Made by a program: the position numbers and the translations under genes. The notes beneath the pieces are model-generated. The model was not told where the DNA came from, ran no database searches, and was given only the letters and a program-made list of their open reading frames with translations. A stretch of DNA of 60,729 nucleotides from NCBI GenBank assembly GCA_964464035.1, contig CAYXEN010000009.1, positions 1-60,729 on the forward strand. Direction: 5' to 3'. Positions 9,171-17,631 of the stretch are shown one piece after another. Numbering within the stretch: the first letter of the stretch is position 1; each line of letters opens with the position of its first letter. Source of the stretch: CAYXEN01 sp964464035. GTDB taxonomy: Bacteria; Krumholzibacteriota; Krumholzibacteriia; WVZY01.

Positions 9171-9564
9171 TGTCGATTGAAACAACAGGGTAGAATTTCA
9201 AATCCCGACCACATCTCAGGAGCCTGTCCCCGGTGGCAAAGAGACCCAACAGGTAGCCTTTGCTGCGAAAGGCCTCTTGAGAATAAAGGGAGCAACTGGG
9301 AAACATTGGACAACTTGCTCCCCTGCCAGGGCTCATAACATTTCTGTAGAGCGAGAAAAGCAGTGACACGGGCGAGCTCTCACGATGTTTCGTTCCGGTT
9401 GCGGTCGGTAGCTGCGAACGGATGACCAATGGATCGTTCGGAGCGCGGAGCCGGTCGGCCCCGAAGGCGCTTGAGGAGACAAGCATAGCGAGAAACGCCG
9501 CCGGGATGAGAGCAGCGCGTAGATGAAGGCAGGTTCTTGCAGGTTTGTCCTCGACTGATTTCAT
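9139..9564 (-). CDS. YidD-like membrane-insertion efficiency factor with N-terminal extension
   Basis: The C-terminal 75 residues of this 141-residue protein match YidD (DUF37). Landmarks are LYRNVMSPGRGASCPMFPSC, then SLYSQEAFRSKG and GDRLLRCG, including the conserved cysteines. YidD helps the YidC insertase place proteins in the inner membrane. It is normally 70-90 residues long and encoded between rnpA and yidC. Here it has about 60 extra N-terminal residues with a hydrophobic segment (AALIPAAFLAMLVSSSAFGA), and it sits between a lipoprotein gene (2 bp upstream) and a TPR/membrane gene (overlapping). It is probably a specialised paralogue rather than the housekeeping copy. Confidence 0.75.
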   Translation of the reverse strand: MKSVEDKPARTCLHLRAALIPAAFLAMLVSSSAFGADRLRAPNDPLVIRSQLPTATGTKHRESSPVSLLFSLYRNVMSPGRGASCPMFPSCSLYSQEAFRSKGYLLGLFATGDRLLRCGRDLKFYPVVSIDNVFRRQDPIP

Positions 9565-9566
9565 GA

Positions 9567-9968
9567 TTATCGCTGTCGAATATCGATATCCAAACCGCTT
9601 ATATCATTGTTTCTCACATGGAAAGAATTCGCATGGACCGAATCATGCTGGGAATGATAGAAGCCGAATGGTTCTCCTTTGGTGTACTTTCCGTTACCGT
9701 CCTTGTCGACCCACGCGTACAGGGAATCGACGAAGAAATCGGCGTGAACTTTTAAAGCATAATATCCTTGGGAATCAGCGGTGTCACGTATATAGTATTC
9801 TATTTCGACGATTATCGTTCCGGATGCGCCCGATGAATTCGTCACCTTGCCCGACAACACAACATTCGGTTCGAGGGGATTGTCTTCCTTGGCGCAGGAG
9901 CAAGAGAGAACCAGAATGAGAAGTGTTGCTAACCCGATAGATTTCAATGAGATTTCTGGAACGCTCAT
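9567..9968 (-). CDS. Small lipoprotein with carboxypeptidase-regulatory-like fold
   Basis: A 133-residue protein with a lipobox (Cys23 or Cys25 in LVLSCSC) and a short linker DNPLEPN, a spacer often seen in lipoproteins of FCB-type bacteria. The remainder looks like a single beta-sandwich domain (VVLSGKVTNSSGASGTIIVE, then YAWVDKDGNGKYTKGEPFG), as in transthyretin-like or carboxypeptidase regulatory-like domains. It is the first gene of a minus-strand set with the YidD-like and TPR/membrane genes. The 217 bp upstream (9969-10185), a divergent intergenic region, should hold its promoter, but I see no convincing -35/-10. Function unknown. Confidence 0.6.
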   Translation of the reverse strand: MSVPEISLKSIGLATLLILVLSCSCAKEDNPLEPNVVLSGKVTNSSGASGTIIVEIEYYIRDTADSQGYYALKVHADFFVDSLYAWVDKDGNGKYTKGEPFGFYHSQHDSVHANSFHVRNNDISGLDIDIRQR

Positions 9969-10185
9969 ATTTTGTCCTCCCCTTCTCGATCAATTGTATG
10001 GTATCTATATGCTTCGGATTATGGCATAGAGGATGTAGATTGATTCTCGCCGACTTCAAATCATCAGTCAAGTCAAAGAAAATGAAATGGCGAGGGAAAC
10101 ATAATCCATAGGCTGGAAAAAACCGCCTGGGCTTGATTATGATCAAGGCTTCGAAAAACATGGGGCGTTTTCTTATGTCAGTAGT

Positions 10186-11646
10186 ATGAATACCATCGCC
10201 GATCTTACGGTATATCTGTACTTCGCCATCCTGGCCCTTCTCTCGATATACGGGCTGCACCGCTATTTCATACTCTACCTGTATTTCCGCTACTACAAGC
10301 GGGGCAAGAACGACCCGCCCGAGCCGCTCGCACCGGGCGAATACCCCGAGGTCACGGTCCAGCTTCCCATATACAACGAGTACTACGTCGCGCCGAGGAT
10401 CATCCGGGCGGCGGCCGCGCTCGATTACCCGCGGGAGCTCCTGCACATCCAGGTTCTCGACGACTCCACGGACGAGACGCAGGCGGTCGCCCGCGCCACG
10501 GTGGACGAACTCGTCGCCGGGGGGTTCCGCGTGGACTACATCCATCGCGAGAAGCGGGAAGGCTACAAGGCCGGAGCCTTGAAAGAGGCGCTCGAGAAGA
10601 CGAACGCCGAGCTCATCGCGATCTTCGACGCGGACTTCGTTCCCCGGCCTGATTTCTTGAAGCGCATCGTTCCGTATTTCCGGGACGAGAGGATGGGGAT
10701 GGTGCAGGCCAGGTGGGGATACCTGAACCGAGGCTACAGCCTCCTCACCAGGCTCCAGTCGCTGCTCCTAGACGGGCATTTCATACTCGAACACACGGCG
10801 AGGCACTTCTCGGGGCGTTTCTTCAACTTCAACGGCACGGCCGGCGTCTTCAGGCGCCGCGCGATCATCGAAGCGGGCGGATGGGAAGGAGACACGCTCA
10901 CGGAAGACCTCGACCTGTCGTACCGGGCGCAGATGAAGGGATGGAAGTTCGCCTTCGTCCCCGACGTCGTGGTGCCGAGCGAGCTTCCGGTGGACGTGCA
11001 CGGTTTCAAGACGCAGCAGCACCGCTGGACGAAAGGGTCGATACAGGTGGGCAGGAAACTCCTGCCGCTTCTCTGGAAGAGCAGCGTACCGTTCAAGGTC
11101 AAGCTGGAGGCGACGTTCCACTTGACGGCCAACTTCTGCTACGTGATGCTCGTCCTCCTGTCCGTGCTCATGCCGCTCTCGATAATGTTCCGCTACGAGA
11201 CCACGTTCCGCGAGTTCTCCTGGATCGAAGCGATCATCTTCCTCTTCACCACGGCCTCGATAAGCTGCTTCTACCTGGTCTCCCAGCGCGAGCTCTACCC
11301 CGACTGGAAATGGCGCCTGAAGGACATCCCCTTCATCATGGCGCTCGGTATCGGCATGTGTCTCAACAACGCCTGGGCGGTGATGGAGGCGGTCTTCTCC
11401 CGCGAGACTCCTTTCGTCCGCACGGCCAAGTACAGGATCGAGTCGATGCGAGACAACTGGAAGGGAAAGATATATCGCACGATGAACCGCCGTTCGCTCC
11501 TCGCCGAGTTCATGTTCGCCGCGTACATGATCGCGGCCGTCGTCGTCCTGGCTGCGATCGGGGACTGGGGTGCGCTTCCGTACGTCTTCCTTTTCGTCGT
11601 GGGTTACTGCTACATATTCGGAATAAGCTTCCTTCACTCCAAGTGA
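10186..11646 (+). CDS. Membrane glycosyltransferase family 2 (cellulose synthase-like)
   Basis: A processive-type inverting glycosyltransferase of 486 residues. It has an N-terminal membrane helix (about 8-30), the GT-A core (PIYNEYYV, VLDDSTDE, IFDADF as the DXD motif, TEDLDL) and QQHRW, the Q(Q/R)xRW acceptor-site motif of cellulose-synthase-like enzymes. Four or five C-terminal membrane helices follow. It would polymerise or transfer sugars from a nucleotide sugar across the inner membrane. It opens a plus-strand set with a GT-C enzyme 53 bp downstream, a dolichol-phosphate-mannose-synthase-like GT2 and a DUF547 gene. The sugar specificity cannot be read from the sequence. Confidence 0.85.
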   Translation: MNTIADLTVYLYFAILALLSIYGLHRYFILYLYFRYYKRGKNDPPEPLAPGEYPEVTVQLPIYNEYYVAPRIIRAAAALDYPRELLHIQVLDDSTDETQAVARATVDELVAGGFRVDYIHREKREGYKAGALKEALEKTNAELIAIFDADFVPRPDFLKRIVPYFRDERMGMVQARWGYLNRGYSLLTRLQSLLLDGHFILEHTARHFSGRFFNFNGTAGVFRRRAIIEAGGWEGDTLTEDLDLSYRAQMKGWKFAFVPDVVVPSELPVDVHGFKTQQHRWTKGSIQVGRKLLPLLWKSSVPFKVKLEATFHLTANFCYVMLVLLSVLMPLSIMFRYETTFREFSWIEAIIFLFTTASISCFYLVSQRELYPDWKWRLKDIPFIMALGIGMCLNNAWAVMEAVFSRETPFVRTAKYRIESMRDNWKGKIYRTMNRRSLLAEFMFAAYMIAAVVVLAAIGDWGALPYVFLFVVGYCYIFGISFLHSK

Positions 11647-11699
11647 ACCGGCGGGCGGCGTGAAGGCTGGATGCGGCGCCCGCGTTCCCGGGAAGAGAA

Positions 11700-13088
11700 A
11701 TGAGAAGAAAACAGCTCGCGATCGCCGTCCTTGGAACGCTGATGGCGGGGGGATTCTTCGGCATGGCCCTCCTCGGCGACCTGCGCTATTCGCTCGCCGC
11801 CTTCTTTCTCCTGTACGGTGCGGTCTTCGTCCTCTACGGAGCGGCCTCGCTGCTCGTCCTCCGCGGGGGGAAAGACCCCGGCACGGGGGAGGCTTCGCCG
11901 CAAAGCTCCAACGGAGAAGAAGAACGCGCCGGCGAGGATTCGCCGAACGGCTCTGATAATAATGAACCGCGCGCGCGGCTGGGCCGGGCTTTCCTCCTCG
12001 TGATGAGCTTCGCGCTCGTGTTTCGCCTCGCCCTGGTTCCCGCGACTCCCGTCCTCTCCAACGACATCTACCGCTATCTCTGGGAGGGAAGGGTAGGGCT
12101 GGCCGGGATGAATCCCTTCTCGCACCCGCCCGACGATCCCGCCCTCGAAGCTCTGCGCGACGGAAACTACGAAAACATAAACCACCGGGACCTCGCCGCG
12201 ATCTATCCGCCCCTCGCCCAGAGTGTGTTCATGGCCGGCGCGGCGATAGCTCCAAGACTCACGATGCAGAAGATCCTCTTCGTCATCTTCGATCTCGCGT
12301 CGGTCCTGATCATCGCGCTCATCCTCGCCGCGCGGGGACGCGATCCCGCGGCGAGCGTCGTATACGCCTGGAACCCGCTCGTCGTCGTCGAGTTCGCCCA
12401 CTCCGGCCATCTCGATTCGCTGGGGATATTCCTCCTCCTCTCGGGAATCCTATTCCTCGAGAGGCGAAGGCACTTTGCGGGAGCGCTGATGGTTGTGCTC
12501 TCGTTTCTCGCCAAGTATTTCACCGGGATCCTCGCCCCGTTCTTCCTTCTCAGAAAGAGGTTCGTGAAGTGGATTCCCCTCTACGTGCTCCTCGCGGCAG
12601 CGGCGTACCTGCCTTTCGCCGATGCGGGAACGAAGTTGTTCGGAAGCTTGAAGCTCTACGCGTCGCAGTGGGAGTTCAACTCGCTCGTCTTCACGCTGCT
12701 TCGCATAACCGGGCTCGATTCCGTGGCGGCGAGAAGACTGCTCCTCGTCCTTCTCCTCGCCTTTTCCTTTCACCAGGCGCACCGGCGCAGCGATTTTCTC
12801 CGTTACTCGTACCTCGTGATCGGTTGCGCCCTGCTCTTGAGCCCCACGGTCTATCCCTGGTACGTCTGCTGGATCGTCCCTTTCCTCTGCTTCTATCCGA
12901 ACCGGGCCTGGATCCTGTTCACGTTCCTCGTGGTCGCCTCCTACACGGTCCATTATGTCTACCGCACGACGAACTTCTGGTTTCTCGACGAGAGAATATT
13001 GTTGATGGAATACGTTCCATTCTATTTCCTGTTGATATACGGCATGCTGGAAGGTTTGCGAAGGGGAGGGCCGGTGAAAGCGAGGTAG
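11700..13088 (+). CDS. GT-C fold glycosyltransferase (GT87/mannosyltransferase-like)
   Basis: An integral membrane protein of 462 residues with about 11-12 hydrophobic segments. A first-loop acidic motif follows the second helix (SNDIYRYLWEGRVGLAGMNP, then AAIYPPLAQ). This matches polyprenol-phosphate-sugar-dependent glycosyltransferases of the GT-C superfamily. A charged, low-complexity loop (about 60-90) separates the first helices from the core. The next gene encodes a DPM1-like GT2, which would make the lipid-linked sugar donor that GT-C enzymes use, so the two probably act in sequence. The ATG follows GGGAAGAGAA. Confidence 0.75.
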   Translation: MRRKQLAIAVLGTLMAGGFFGMALLGDLRYSLAAFFLLYGAVFVLYGAASLLVLRGGKDPGTGEASPQSSNGEEERAGEDSPNGSDNNEPRARLGRAFLLVMSFALVFRLALVPATPVLSNDIYRYLWEGRVGLAGMNPFSHPPDDPALEALRDGNYENINHRDLAAIYPPLAQSVFMAGAAIAPRLTMQKILFVIFDLASVLIIALILAARGRDPAASVVYAWNPLVVVEFAHSGHLDSLGIFLLLSGILFLERRRHFAGALMVVLSFLAKYFTGILAPFFLLRKRFVKWIPLYVLLAAAAYLPFADAGTKLFGSLKLYASQWEFNSLVFTLLRITGLDSVAARRLLLVLLLAFSFHQAHRRSDFLRYSYLVIGCALLLSPTVYPWYVCWIVPFLCFYPNRAWILFTFLVVASYTVHYVYRTTNFWFLDERILLMEYVPFYFLLIYGMLEGLRRGGPVKAR

Positions 13089-13091
13089 CGA

Positions 13092-13796
13092 GTGAATGTG
13101 TCTATCATCATACCGGCCGTGAACGAGGAGGCGTCGCTCCCCCTGGTCCTGGAGGAGATCCCGCGGAGCCTCGTCGCCGAGATAATCGTCGTGGACAACG
13201 GCTCGACGGACCGCACGGCCGAGGTCGCCGAGGCGGGGGGAGCGCGCGTGGTGCGCGAACCGAAGAAAGGTTACGGGGCCGCCTGCCTCAAGGGAATCGC
13301 GAGCCTGGATCCGGCGTGTGACGTGGTCGTGGTGCTTGACGGCGATCATTCCGACTACCCCGAGGATCTCCCGCTCCTCCTGGATCCCATCGCGCGCGGG
13401 GAAGCCGACTTCGTGATCGGCTCCAGGGTCTTGGGCGAAGCGGAGAGAGGGGCCCTCCCCTGGAACCAGCGTTTCGGAAACGCGCTCGCCTGTTCGCTCG
13501 TGAGGCTGCTCTACCGCCGGCGTTTCACGGACATGGGGCCCTTCAGGGCGATAAGGAGGGACTCACTGGAGAGGCTCGGGATGGAAGACGAGACTTTCGG
13601 GTGGAACGTGGAGATGCAGGTCAAGGCTTTGATCGAGGGATTGCGTATAATAGAGGTGCCAGTCAGGTACCGCAAGCGGAGCGGCCGGTCGAAGATATCC
13701 GGCACGGTGAAGGGGACGCTTCTCGCCGGCTGGAAGATAATCGGAACGATAATCAAGTACTATCCCGTATGGCTGAGAAGGAAGGAGAAAAGATGA
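13092..13796 (+). CDS. Dolichol-phosphate-mannose-synthase-like glycosyltransferase family 2
   Basis: A 234-residue GT-A enzyme with IPAVNEE, VDNGSTDRT, the VLDGDHSDYPED metal-binding region, GSRVLGEAE and a RSKISGT acceptor-loop motif, the standard signature of DPM1-type enzymes that transfer a sugar from a nucleotide onto a polyprenyl phosphate. It lacks the extra C-terminal membrane helices of longer relatives. The start is a GTG 3 bp after the GT-C stop codon. The stop overlaps the ATG of the DUF547 gene (ATGA), so translation is coupled. Confidence 0.85.
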   Translation: MNVSIIIPAVNEEASLPLVLEEIPRSLVAEIIVVDNGSTDRTAEVAEAGGARVVREPKKGYGAACLKGIASLDPACDVVVVLDGDHSDYPEDLPLLLDPIARGEADFVIGSRVLGEAERGALPWNQRFGNALACSLVRLLYRRRFTDMGPFRAIRRDSLERLGMEDETFGWNVEMQVKALIEGLRIIEVPVRYRKRSGRSKISGTVKGTLLAGWKIIGTIIKYYPVWLRRKEKR

Positions 13797-14626
13797 GAAC
13801 AAAGACGATGCTCGCATCGCTCGCGCTCGCAGCGGTGGTCGCGTCGGCCGCGCTCGCGGGCTATTCGAGCGCCGANNNNNNNNNNNNNNNNNNNNNNNNN
13901 NNNNNNNNNNNNNNNNNNNNNNNNNNNNNNNNNNNNNNNNNNNNNNNNNNNNNNNNNNNNNNNNNNNNNNNNNNNTCCGATCGCTCGCGCCTGGACGCAT
14001 ATCTCGCCGGGGCCGCCGCGCTCCGTACTGAGGAATACGAGGGCTGGAGCGACGAGGAGAAGACGGCGTTCTGGATAAACGTCTACAACGCCCGGACGAT
14101 GCAGACGATAATCGATCATTACCCCGCGAAGAGCATACGCGGGATAAAGGGAGCATGGGACAAGATGACGTTCACCGTGATGGGCAAGGAACTCACTCTC
14201 GACCAGGTGGAGCACGAGATCCTTCGCAAGCGGTTCCACGAGCCGAGGATCCACATGGCGCTGGTATGCGCCGCCGTCTCCTGCCCGCCGCTTCGGGCCG
14301 AGCCCTACTCGGGCGACAGGCTCGACGAGCAGCTCGAGGACCAGAGCCGAATCTTCCTCGACGATCCGAGCCGCTTTCACATCGATGCGAAAAGGGGCGT
14401 CGTCCTCGTCTCTTCGATACTCGACTGGTACGGCGGCGACTTCGTCGACGCATACGGCGGAAAGAAGGAATTCAAGGGCTACGGCCGGGTCGAGGGCGCG
14501 GTCCTCGCGTTCATAAGTTCCCACCTGGACGCCGAGCGAAGGGCCCTGCTCGCCTCGCGGAAGTGGAAGATCGAGTACGCGCACTACGACTGGTCGCTCA
14601 ATTCCCGGCGCCGCAAGGTGGAGTGA
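13793..14626 (+). CDS. DUF547-domain exported protein, interrupted by an assembly gap
   Basis: The N-terminus is a signal peptide (MRTKTMLASLALAAVVASAA and a few more residues). After a 100-base N run (13876-13975) the frame resumes with a DUF547 domain, with landmarks KTAFWINVYNARTMQTII, IHMALVCAAVSCPPLR and SSILDWYGGDF. The two sides being in the same frame is not proof that they join, and the true length is unknown. DUF547 proteins are widespread exported proteins without an assigned role. The ATG overlaps the preceding GT2 stop codon. It closes the glycosyltransferase operon. Confidence 0.75.
   Translation: MRTKTMLASLALAAVVASAALAGYSSAXXXXXXXXXXXXXXXXXXXXXXXXXXXXXXXXXXSDRSRLDAYLAGAAALRTEEYEGWSDEEKTAFWINVYNARTMQTIIDHYPAKSIRGIKGAWDKMTFTVMGKELTLDQVEHEILRKRFHEPRIHMALVCAAVSCPPLRAEPYSGDRLDEQLEDQSRIFLDDPSRFHIDAKRGVVLVSSILDWYGGDFVDAYGGKKEFKGYGRVEGAVLAFISSHLDAERRALLASRKWKIEYAHYDWSLNSRRRKVE
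13876..13975. other. Assembly gap (100 N)
   Basis: Exactly 100 undetermined bases inside the DUF547 gene. The round number matches a placeholder of unknown true length. Confidence 0.98.
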
Positions 14627-14739
14627 AGGCCGGTAGAGCCGGCGAAGCAAGGATCCAGGGAAGTGTGGACAAATCTCGTCGCCGATACTAGAATCCGTTT
14701 CGGGCGCGGGAAAAAGCCGACGACGAGGGAGACGATCAT

Positions 14740-15489
14740 ATGAAAAAAGCGCAGACGCACAGGATGTTTTCCAAGATCGCAGGGAGATACGACCTGCTCA
14801 ACCATATCCTGAGTTTCAACATCGACAAGGCGTGGCGCTCGCGCCTGGTCCGCCGCGCCCGGGCCGACGGCGGCCTGGTGCTCGATGCATGCGCGGGCAC
14901 GTGCGACGTGGTCGTGGAGATCAAGAAGAGATCGCCCGGCACGAGAGTGATAGGGATCGACCGCTCGCGGGAGATGCTCGAAGTCGGCTGGAAGAAACTC
15001 TCCTCGAAGCGCCTCGCCGAAGGCGTGATGATCCTCGAGGGCGACGCGCTCACGTTGCCGTTCCCCGACGATTGTTTCGACGCGGCGACCATGGCTTTCG
15101 GCCTCCGCAACCTGGCCGACTACGGGCAGGGAGTGAGGGAGATGGCGAGGGTGGTGAAGCCGGGCGGAGGGATCCACATACTCGAGTTCGGGCCTCCCGC
15201 CGGGGGCCCCTTGTGGGCGTTCTACCGGTGGTACTTGCGAAGGGTCGTCCCCCTGGTCGGCGGCATCGTCTCCGGCGAGAGGGGAGCCTACAAGTACCTC
15301 ACGCTTTCGATCGACGGTTTTCTCGGCGAGGGCCAGGTCCTCGGTCTCATGGCGCAAGCCGGGCTGGAGGGAAATCGTGCGGAAAGACTGAGCGGTGGCA
15401 TGGTCTACCTGTATTCGGGGAACAAGCCGGCCGCGATGGAGGAAGGTGTGACGAAACATGAGCGAAGAGCTTATAGTCAAGAAGCTTGA
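14740..15489 (+). CDS. menG: Demethylmenaquinone/2-methoxy-6-polyprenyl-1,4-benzoquinol methyltransferase
   Basis: A 249-residue class I SAM methyltransferase of the UbiE/MenG family. It has the FSKIAGRYDLLNHILSFNID start motif, a SAM-binding loop LDACAGTCD (a slightly altered form of the usual LDxACGTGD), acidic IGIDRS and the late motif RVVKPGGG followed by ILEFGPP. MenG performs the last step of menaquinone synthesis, C-methylating demethylmenaquinone. With multiheme cytochromes nearby, a menaquinone-based chain is plausible. The GNAT gene starts 32 bp before this stop, so translation is coupled. About 110 bp upstream (14627-14739) hold only the ribosome-site region. Confidence 0.88.
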   Translation: MKKAQTHRMFSKIAGRYDLLNHILSFNIDKAWRSRLVRRARADGGLVLDACAGTCDVVVEIKKRSPGTRVIGIDRSREMLEVGWKKLSSKRLAEGVMILEGDALTLPFPDDCFDAATMAFGLRNLADYGQGVREMARVVKPGGGIHILEFGPPAGGPLWAFYRWYLRRVVPLVGGIVSGERGAYKYLTLSIDGFLGEGQVLGLMAQAGLEGNRAERLSGGMVYLYSGNKPAAMEEGVTKHERRAYSQEA

Positions 15490-15898
15490 TTCATCTTTCG
15501 TGAAAGCCGTTCTGTCACTATGGGATCGCTCGGAACTGCCCTACAAGCCGCGCGGAAGGGACGAGGCGTCGCTCGTCGCTCGCAGAATAGACGAGGGGAG
15601 GGATTGTTTCTACGGGGCCTTCGCCGGAAACGATCTCGTGGGAGTCGTTCTCGTCACCCACGACGGGAGAAAGGGATGGATAAACCGCCTCGCGGTGGAT
15701 CCCTCCCGGAGGCGCCGGGGGATCGCCCGGCTCCTGATCGCGCGCGCGGAGAAGCATCTCGAAGACGAGGGGATCGAGATCTTCGCGGTTCTCATAGAGG
15801 ACTACAACACGCCCAGCCTCGAGCTCTTCAAGTCGTGCGACTACGTCTTTCACGACGACATCCATTACCTGAGCAAGCGCAAACACCCAGACGTGTGA
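15458..15898 (+). CDS. GNAT-family N-acetyltransferase
   Basis: A 146-residue protein with the GNAT acetyl-CoA pocket motif (INRLAVDPSRRRRGIARLL) and a C-terminal ELFKSCDYVFHDDI segment that fits the last strands. It transfers an acetyl group to an unidentified amine. The start lies inside the end of menG and the stop is 1 bp before the symporter ATG, so all three genes are one transcript. The substrate cannot be inferred. Confidence 0.8.
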   Translation: MSEELIVKKLDSSFVKAVLSLWDRSELPYKPRGRDEASLVARRIDEGRDCFYGAFAGNDLVGVVLVTHDGRKGWINRLAVDPSRRRRGIARLLIARAEKHLEDEGIEIFAVLIEDYNTPSLELFKSCDYVFHDDIHYLSKRKHPDV

Positions 15899-15899
15899 A

Positions 15900-17294
15900 A
15901 TGATACCCGCCCTCTCGCTCATCTACGCCGCCCTGCTCCTCGGCATCGGTTTCTTTCATCGCACGGACAAGAGCGCCGATAGTTATTTCGTCCTGGGGCG
16001 CACGCTCACCTTTCCCGCCTTCGTGGCCTCGCTGGTCTCCACGTGGTACGGCGGCATCCTCGGCGTGGGGGAATTCACCTACCGCTTCGGCATATCCAAC
16101 TGGCTCGTCTTCGGCGTCCCCTACTACATCGCCGCGCTGATATTCGCACTCTTCATAGCGGGGCGGGCGAGGCGGACGAAGTACTACACCATCCCCGACC
16201 TTCTCCATCGGCGCTTCGGGAGAAAGGTCGCCCTCGTCTCGGCGGTGATAATCTTCTTCATGACGGTTCCCGGCGCATACGTCCTCATGCTGGGAATGCT
16301 CGTGCACACCGTGTTCGGCTATTCGATCGCGACGGGCGTCGTCGTGGGCACGATCTTCTCGGTCGTCTACGTGTACCGGGGAGGGCTGCGCTCCGTAGTG
16401 CGGACCGACCTCTTTCAGTTCGCCCTCATGTATGCCGCTTTCTTGGCGGCCGTAGTCTATCTATTCGTTCATTTCGGGGGACCCGGGGAGATCCTGGGCC
16501 GCCTTCCCCGCAGTCACCTCTCGTGGAACGGCGGCAATTCGCCGCAATACGTGCTGGTCTGGTACGTGATCGCCATGGCGACGCTGGTCGAACCGGCCTT
16601 CTATCAGCGCTGTTTCGCGGCGGACAGTGAGAAGACGGCGAGGCGGGGGATCCTGGTCTCGATCCTTTTCTGGATCACGTTCGACGCGATGACGACGACG
16701 GCGGGCCTGTACGCCCGCGTTCTCCTGCCGGGGCTCGCCAATCCCGCCCTGGCATTTCCGGCCCTCGCCGTCGACATACTTCCCACGGTGCTGGGAGCGT
16801 TCTTCGTCCTGGGTCTCCTCGCCACCGTCATGTCCACCATCGACAGCTACGCCTTCATCTCCGCCGTCACTCTCGGCAGGGACATCTACTGGCGCATGAA
16901 GAACGAGCGGGACGACCGCTCGCGCAATTACAGCGCGTGGGGTCTTGTCGTGACCGGCCTCGTCGCCGTGTCCTTCGCCCTCGCGTTCGAAAGCGTGGTC
17001 GACATATGGCACCACTTCGGGTCGGTGGGCACTCCCGCCCTCCTATTTCCCCTGGCGGCGTCGCTCTCGGGAAGAAAGCTCATGCGCTCGGGGCAGGCCA
17101 TGGCCGTGATGCTCGCAGGCGGCGGCCTGTCGCTCTTCTGGCTCCTCTCTCCCAGGTTCTTTCCAGGGCTCGGAGGTCGATACCTTCTCGGCCTGGAGCC
17201 GATATTCCCCGGGATGATCGTCTCGGGGGCTCTCTTCCTCCTGTTCGCATTGGGGTGGTCTCGACGCGAAGAAGCTCGACAGGTTCAGGATTAG
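15900..17294 (+). CDS. Sodium:solute symporter (SSS family)
   Basis: An inner-membrane transporter of 464 residues with about 12-13 hydrophobic segments. Features of the SSS family include an N-terminal HRTDKSADSYFVLGRTL (the helix 1-2 loop), STWYGGILGVGEFTYRFG, and the unwound-helix region near LGLLATVMSTIDSYAFISAV. It would use a sodium gradient to bring in an organic solute; the substrate is not predictable. It begins 1 bp after the GNAT stop. The following 337 bp contain a dispersed repeat. Confidence 0.85.
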   Translation: MIPALSLIYAALLLGIGFFHRTDKSADSYFVLGRTLTFPAFVASLVSTWYGGILGVGEFTYRFGISNWLVFGVPYYIAALIFALFIAGRARRTKYYTIPDLLHRRFGRKVALVSAVIIFFMTVPGAYVLMLGMLVHTVFGYSIATGVVVGTIFSVVYVYRGGLRSVVRTDLFQFALMYAAFLAAVVYLFVHFGGPGEILGRLPRSHLSWNGGNSPQYVLVWYVIAMATLVEPAFYQRCFAADSEKTARRGILVSILFWITFDAMTTTAGLYARVLLPGLANPALAFPALAVDILPTVLGAFFVLGLLATVMSTIDSYAFISAVTLGRDIYWRMKNERDDRSRNYSAWGLVVTGLVAVSFALAFESVVDIWHHFGSVGTPALLFPLAASLSGRKLMRSGQAMAVMLAGGGLSLFWLLSPRFFPGLGGRYLLGLEPIFPGMIVSGALFLLFALGWSRREEARQVQD

Positions 17295-17631
17295 CGGATC
17301 GGGTGCTCAAGCCCCGGGAAGTTGAGCTTGAAGTTGCGTTTCCCATGAATTATCTTGGCTTGAAACAACTCCGCAGGCTCGATAACAGAACACGCATTGC
17401 CCAGCTGAAGAGCAGCGGGTGGCGGCGATTCGGGGCCCCCGCCGCGCGCAACGAAGCGAGCACGGTGGGGTGAGATCGCTGACAGGACCCGCGGCACTCG
17501 GGCTTATTGCCCGCCTCGACGCGCTCCTCCGCTCAGGTCCTCGCGCGCGGAAAGTTATAGCGCGCTGCGGAAATCGCGTCGGAGCGCATCGAGGCAGGCT
17601 TCAGAAGCATATATTATTGAAAAGTCGCGAC
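17295..17631. other. Intergenic region with dispersed repeat copy A
   Basis: A noncoding stretch of 337 bp between the symporter and the arsC-like gene. It holds an 87-bp repeat (17412-17498). At its left end is a short inverted repeat, TCAAGC and GCTTGA separated by 13 bp (about 17308-17332). I see no tRNA, promoter consensus or credible ORF; the open frames here reflect the high GC. Confidence 0.6.
17412..17498 (-). repeat. Dispersed repeat, copy A (87 bp)
   Basis: The reverse complement of copy B at 23865-23951, differing at only three of 87 positions. The core contains GCAGCGGGTGGCGGCGATTC at one end and GACAGGACCCGCGGCACT at the other. A third, window-truncated copy lies at 60675-60729. 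All three are intergenic and downstream of plus-strand genes. Confidence 0.85.

Noticed and set aside
17419..17631. N-terminal extension of the ArsC-like protein
   Set aside because: It translates the dispersed repeat; the family starts right after the ATG at 17632.
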